This document shows, piece by piece, positions 48,127 through 51,649 of a DNA stretch of 51,649 nt (positions within the stretch are counted from its first letter, which is position 1; each line of letters begins with the position of its first letter). Where the stretch lies: positions 18,906-70,554 of the forward strand of contig DEFE01000014.1 of assembly GCA_002350625.1 (NCBI GenBank), given 5' to 3'. The DNA is from Lachnospiraceae bacterium UBA2860. GTDB taxonomy: Bacteria; Bacillota; Clostridia; Lachnospirales; Lachnospiraceae. Below the pieces are notes generated by a model. The model did no database searches. It was not told the DNA's origin and saw only the letters and a list, made by a program, of their open reading frames with translations. The position numbers and the translations under genes were made by a program.

Positions 48127-49274
48127 TGAAACATATAGCGATACTGGGCTCGACCGGTTCGATCGGCACGCAGACCCTGGAGGTCGTGCGGCGGAATCCG
48201 GCGCTGCTGAAAGTTGTGGCGCTGGGCTGTGATACGAATATCGAGCTCATGGAAAAGCAGGCCCGGGAGTTCCTGCCGCTGTGTGTTGCCGTTTGTGATG
48301 AAAGGGCTGCGGAGACGCTCCGCGTAAGACTTCTTGATACGCCCGTGCGCGTGCTCGGCGGAATGGATGGCATCATTGAGATGTGCACGCTGCCGGAGGC
48401 TGACGTCATCGTGACCGCATGTGTCGGCATGATCGGCCTTCGCCCGACGATCGCAGCAATCTGCGCAGGAAAAGACATAGCACTCGCCAATAAAGAGACA
48501 CTTGTGACGGCAGGGCACCTCATCATCCCGCTCGCTAAGGAGAAGAAGGTGCGGATCCTGCCGGTAGATTCGGAGCATTCCGCCATCTTCCAGGCACTTC
48601 AGGGGAGAGCGGACTCCGGGATCAAAAAGATCCTGCTCACGGCGTCCGGCGGCCCGTTCCGTCACATGGACGCGTCTGAGCTTGAGCAGGTCACGGTTGA
48701 TCAGGCGCTGGCGCACCCGACCTGGACGATGGGGCCGAAGATCACGATCGACTCCGCCTCGATGGTCAACAAAGGCCTCGAGGTGATTGAGGCGAAGTGG
48801 CTGTTCGGCGTGAATGTCGACCAGATCGAGGTCGTGATCCAGCCGCAGAGCGTCATTCACTCCATGGTGGAGTACGAGGACGGCTCGGTGATCGCGCAGC
48901 TCGGTCCGACGGACATGCTCGTCCCGATCCAGTACGCGCTGACCTACCCGACGCATCTGCCATCGGCGGTGAAGCCGCTGGATTTCAGGACGCTGAAGAA
49001 GCTGGACTTCGATGTCCCGCGAAACGACGTGTTCCGCGGCATTCCGCTCGCGATCGAGGCGGCCTCAGCCGGAGGGTCGATGCCCTGTGTGTTCAATGCG
49101 GCCAATGAGTGGGCAAACGCGCATTTCAGAAGCGGCAGGATCCGCTTCCCCGAGATCTACGAGATCATCGAGGGAGCGATGGCCGCGCACACGGTCATTA
49201 AGCATCCGGACGTGGAGACGATCCTCTCCGTCGAGAAGGAGGTCAACCGCTACTGTGAGGCACATTTTGCGTAA
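48126..49274 (+). CDS. dxr: 1-deoxy-D-xylulose 5-phosphate reductoisomerase
   Basis: The second enzyme of the MEP isoprenoid pathway, converting DXP to MEP with NADPH. The 382-residue product has the NADPH loop ILGSTGSIGTQTLEV (about 5-19), ALANKETLVTAG (about 118-129), the metal-binding LPVDSEHSAIFQ (about 142-153) and TASGGPFR. NKGLEVIEAKWLF and the later GSMPCVFNAANEWA are also present. It starts inside the frr stop codon and is followed by a terminator. It lies before cdsA, not after it. Confidence 0.97.
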   Translation: MKHIAILGSTGSIGTQTLEVVRRNPALLKVVALGCDTNIELMEKQAREFLPLCVAVCDERAAETLRVRLLDTPVRVLGGMDGIIEMCTLPEADVIVTACVGMIGLRPTIAAICAGKDIALANKETLVTAGHLIIPLAKEKKVRILPVDSEHSAIFQALQGRADSGIKKILLTASGGPFRHMDASELEQVTVDQALAHPTWTMGPKITIDSASMVNKGLEVIEAKWLFGVNVDQIEVVIQPQSVIHSMVEYEDGSVIAQLGPTDMLVPIQYALTYPTHLPSAVKPLDFRTLKKLDFDVPRNDVFRGIPLAIEAASAGGSMPCVFNAANEWANAHFRSGRIRFPEIYEIIEGAMAAHTVIKHPDVETILSVEKEVNRYCEAHFA

Positions 49275-49277
49275 ATG

Positions 49278-49310
49278 AGGGCGTGCGCTTAATGCGCGCC
49301 CTGTTTTTTT
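49278..49310 (+). terminator. Intrinsic terminator after dxr
   Basis: AGGGCGTGCGC pairs with GCGCGCCCT with a TTAAT loop and one bulged base, followed by GTTTTTTT. It separates pyrH-frr-dxr from cdsA-rseP. Confidence 0.85.
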
Positions 49311-49312
49311 AA

Positions 49313-49388
49313 AACTGTCTGAGGATGCAGGCGCTTAAGCAAAGAATGATAACTGTCGGAGGATGCATACGATGAAGCAAAGAATCAT
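49313..49388. repeat. Tandem duplication of the cdsA translation start region
   Basis: Two 38-bp units (49313-49350 and 49351-49388) share about 32 of 38 positions. Both contain AACTGTC(T/G)GAGGATGCA and AGCAAAGAAT. The second unit carries the real ribosome site and the start ATG; in the first the same position reads CTT. Confidence 0.8.
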
Positions 49389-50166
49389 AAGCGGAGCTGT
49401 ACTGGTCGCGATTGCACTCGCGTCCATCCTGGTCGGAGGACCGCTGCTCGCCGGCGTGCTGCTGTTCGCCTCCTTTGTCGGGATGTTTGAGATGCTGCGC
49501 GCGCTTCAGATCGTCACTTCGGAGAAGAAGTTCCCGCCCATGCCGGTCGCCGCGGCGGCGGGCACGGCGGTCTATTACCTCCTGCTCATCTTCTTCGGGA
49601 GCCGCTTCTACGGGGAAATGGCGGCGCTCACCGTGATTGCCGTGATGGCGGTCTATGTGCTGACATTTCCGAAGTACCGGAGCGAGGAGGCCATCGGGAC
49701 GATCTTCTCGTTTATCTACATTCCCTTCATGCTGAGCTTCATCTATCTCACAAGGATCAGCGAGGGCGGCATCGTCCACGTGTGGCTTGTGTTCCTGTCT
49801 TCGTGGGTCGCGGACACGGCGGCCTACTTCGTCGGCGTCAAATTCGGCAGGCACAAGATGACGCCTGTCTTAAGTCCGAAGAAGTCGTGGGAGGGAGCGG
49901 CCGGCGGCATCGCCGGCGCAGCTGCCGCAGGACTTATCTTCGCCGCCATTTTTGACCGCGGCCTCCTCGTGCAGTATCCGATCGTCTGCGCGCTCGGCGC
50001 AGTGATCTCGATGTGCGGCGACCTCGCGGCCTCGGCAATCAAGCGAGAGAAGGGCATCAAGGATTACGGGACCCTGATTCCGGGGCACGGGGGCATCATG
50101 GACCGCTTTGACAGCGTGATCTTTACGGCCCCGATCATTTATTTCCTGACACAGATCCTCGTCTAA
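49372..50166 (+). CDS. cdsA: Phosphatidate cytidylyltransferase CdsA
   Basis: Makes CDP-diacylglycerol from phosphatidic acid and CTP for phospholipid synthesis. The 264-residue membrane protein ends with the family signature, seen as CGDLAASAIKREKGIKDYG (about 212-230) and PGHGGIMDRFDS (about 234-245), with the conserved Asp and His residues. About seven to eight membrane helices are visible. The start at 49372 has GGAGG 9 bp upstream; an ATG at 49363 touches that site. rseP follows after 23 bp. Confidence 0.95.
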   Translation: MKQRIISGAVLVAIALASILVGGPLLAGVLLFASFVGMFEMLRALQIVTSEKKFPPMPVAAAAGTAVYYLLLIFFGSRFYGEMAALTVIAVMAVYVLTFPKYRSEEAIGTIFSFIYIPFMLSFIYLTRISEGGIVHVWLVFLSSWVADTAAYFVGVKFGRHKMTPVLSPKKSWEGAAGGIAGAAAAGLIFAAIFDRGLLVQYPIVCALGAVISMCGDLAASAIKREKGIKDYGTLIPGHGGIMDRFDSVIFTAPIIYFLTQILV

Positions 50167-50189
50167 AGAGACGGCAGGAGGCTTTTATC

Positions 50190-51509
50190 GTGAAGTGGCT
50201 GATAGCAATCCTGATTTTTTCGCTGCTCATCCTGTTCCATGAATTCGGACATTTTCTTGCGGCGAAGCTGAACGGCGTCCGCGTGCTGGAGTTCTCCATG
50301 GGCTTCGGCCCGCGGCTTTTAAGCGTGGAGCACGGCGGCACGAGATACAGCTTAAAGGCGCTGCTCTTCGGCGGCTCCTGCCGCATGAAGGGCATGCTCG
50401 CGGGCTACGAGGAGGAGGGAGGCGGCGACAGCGCGGACGACGAGGACTCCTTCCTGCACGTCTCCGTGGGGCGGCGCATGGCGATCGTCCTCGCGGGGCC
50501 GCTGTTCAATTTCCTGCTTGCCTTTATCTGCGCCGTGATCGTCATCTCCGTGGTCGGCTACGACCCGGCGGAGATTCTGTACGTCGCGGAGGGAAGCGCT
50601 GCGGAGAAAGCCGGTCTCAAGACGGGAGACGTGATCACTTCTTATAACGGCGAGCACGTATCGATCGGAAGAGACGTCGCCGCGTGGGAGATCTTCCACG
50701 ACTACAGCGCGGACAGGGATATCGTGATGCGCGTGGACCGCGGCGGGGAGACACACGAGGTGGTCTTTAAGCCCGAAGAGGTGACGCGGTATATGATGGG
50801 CATCACCTACACGCCTTCGAACGAGGAGCCTGTTGTGCAGGAAGTGCAGGCCGGCTCGCCGCTCGACGGGGCGGGCGTCAGGGCGGGAGACCTCCTGACA
50901 TCCATCGACGGGACGGCCATCGGGAGCTCTGAAGACATCAGCGACTATTTCGACGCGCATCCGCTGAGCGGCGAGCCTGTACATCTGACGCTCCTCCGCG
51001 GCGAAGAGCCGTATGAGGTGACGATCGAGCCCGCGAAGCGGGAACAGCTCACGCTGGGATTCATGTACAACCTCGGCAGGGTGCGGACAAGCCCGGCGGG
51101 CGTCATGAAGTACAGCGCGATTGAACTCGCCTACTGGATCAAGACGACGGTGCGCTCGGTCGGCGCGCTCTTCACGGGACGCTTCTCCGTCAACGACCTG
51201 TCCGGACCGGTCGGCATCGTCGACATGGTCGGGGAGACGTACGAGGAGACGAAGGACGAAGGGCCGCTCATGACCTGGATGAATATGCTGAACCTCATCA
51301 TCCTCCTGTCGGCCAATCTGGGCGTCATGAACCTGCTGCCGATTCCCGCGATCGACGGCGGGAGACTCCTGTTCCTCATCATTGAGGCCATCCGGGGAAA
51401 ACCGCTCGACGAGAAGCTGGAGATGGCCGCGCAGACGGTGGCGGCGCTTTTGCTCATGCTGCTCATGTTCTATGTGCTGTATCACGACATAGCGACGATC
51501 TTACAGTGA
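50190..51509 (+). CDS. rseP: Site-2 intramembrane zinc protease RseP/RasP
   Basis: Cleaves membrane-bound anti-sigma factors, division proteins and signal peptides within the membrane. The 439-residue product has the zinc motif HEFGH in the first helix (about 16-20). The C-terminal motif NLLPIPAIDGGRLLF (about 383-397) brings the third zinc ligand. Two PDZ domains lie in between (about 130-205 and 215-285), where many Firmicutes RasP proteins (about 340-420 residues) have one. GTG start 8 bp after GGCAGGAGG. Targets are unknown here. Confidence 0.93.
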   Translation: MKWLIAILIFSLLILFHEFGHFLAAKLNGVRVLEFSMGFGPRLLSVEHGGTRYSLKALLFGGSCRMKGMLAGYEEEGGGDSADDEDSFLHVSVGRRMAIVLAGPLFNFLLAFICAVIVISVVGYDPAEILYVAEGSAAEKAGLKTGDVITSYNGEHVSIGRDVAAWEIFHDYSADRDIVMRVDRGGETHEVVFKPEEVTRYMMGITYTPSNEEPVVQEVQAGSPLDGAGVRAGDLLTSIDGTAIGSSEDISDYFDAHPLSGEPVHLTLLRGEEPYEVTIEPAKREQLTLGFMYNLGRVRTSPAGVMKYSAIELAYWIKTTVRSVGALFTGRFSVNDLSGPVGIVDMVGETYEETKDEGPLMTWMNMLNLIILLSANLGVMNLLPIPAIDGGRLLFLIIEAIRGKPLDEKLEMAAQTVAALLLMLLMFYVLYHDIATILQ

Positions 51510-51530
51510 AACAGTATTCGAAAAAAAGAG

Positions 51531-51559
51531 TTGACAGAAACGTTCTGCCTGCATATAAT
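51531..51559 (+). promoter_or_regulatory. Consensus promoter for tRNA-Leu
   Basis: TTGACA (51531-51536) and TATAAT (51554-51559) are perfect consensus boxes with a 17-bp spacer, 44 bp before the tRNA. Confidence 0.92.
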
Positions 51560-51603
51560 ACTTTTGTTGGCTTTGAGGGCGAAAGCCCGATGAAGCGGCG
51601 GAT

Positions 51604-51649
51604 GCGGAAGTGTCGGAATTGGCAGACGAGCTAGACTAAGGATCTAGTG
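51604..51649 (+). tRNA. tRNA-Leu (anticodon AAG), truncated by the window end
   Basis: The first 46 nt of a class II tRNA are visible: acceptor GCGGAAG, D arm with AATTGGCAGACGA, and anticodon arm CTAGA-CTAAGGA-TCTAG with anticodon AAG (A34 is expected to become inosine). The variable arm and 3' half lie outside the window. Confidence 0.88.

Noticed and set aside
304..51649. An island bounded by two tRNA-Leu genes
   Set aside because: The interval is mostly conserved housekeeping genes, no integrase or attachment duplication is visible, and the two tRNAs have different anticodons; the edges are set by the window.

Overview
The window is a 51.6-kb stretch of bacterial chromosome with high GC content. 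Gene order, strong AAGGAGG-type ribosome binding sites, a PrkC/PrpC pair, MraZ, DivIB/FtsQ without FtsA, and a meso-DAP-type MurE (DNPR motif) all point to a Gram-positive Clostridia member. It is probably Lachnospiraceae-like; that placement is inference. Coding density is high and nearly everything is on the + strand. The exceptions are a tRNA-Leu, a LysR regulator and a LacI-type sensor protein.

Layout. (1) 1-450: palindromic dispersed repeats and a minus-strand tRNA-Leu(CAG). (2) 616-15722: envelope and translation housekeeping. uppP stands alone with its own terminator. A long run follows: murE, priA, def, fmt, a membrane Zn-peptidase, rsmB, rlmN, prpC, prkC, rsgA, rpe and thiN, which is the classic Firmicutes priA-to-thiN order with murE and the peptidase added. 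A 54-bp tandem repeat array lies between rsgA and rpe. (3) 15935-18823: a very large MscS-type channel with two predicted extracytoplasmic domains. (4) 18824-35068: an accessory carbohydrate locus. It opens with a divergent LysR regulator. The genes that follow are a YjbQ protein, an archaeal-type triosephosphate isomerase, an LsrB/RhaS-like ABC importer (binding protein, ATPase, two permeases), DhaK, DhaL, a BtpA/SgcQ protein, an FGGY kinase, a UlaE-type 3-epimerase, an AllA-like cupin, an M29 aminopeptidase, a second YjbQ and a class II aldolase. It closes with a convergent LacI-type protein that has no DNA-binding domain. (5) 35363-46709: ychF, lgt, then a reduced dcw cluster (mraZ, rsmH, ftsL, pbp, mraY, murD, ftsQ, ftsZ) with nrdR directly after ftsZ. 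(6) 46819-51509: pyrH, frr, dxr, cdsA, rseP; then a promoter and the start of another tRNA-Leu.

How the genes work together. The carbohydrate locus is the part most likely to hold something undescribed. Its transporter resembles the Lsr (AI-2) and rhamnose systems, but most ligand residues expected for AI-2 are changed. Its enzymes suggest this route: import, ketose epimerisation, phosphorylation by the FGGY kinase and/or DhaK-DhaL, aldol cleavage to dihydroxyacetone phosphate, and isomerisation by the TIM-like enzyme. No dehydrogenase or RpiB is present. Five genes (two yjbQ, btpA, the AllA-like cupin, the M29 peptidase) have no obvious place in such a route. The housekeeping blocks supply lipid II precursors, undecaprenyl phosphate recycling, septation and translation quality functions.

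At several gene junctions the end or beginning of a neighbouring gene has been locally duplicated as degenerate tandem copies with periods of about 38-43 bp. This pattern recurs three times and does not match a known element that I can recognise.
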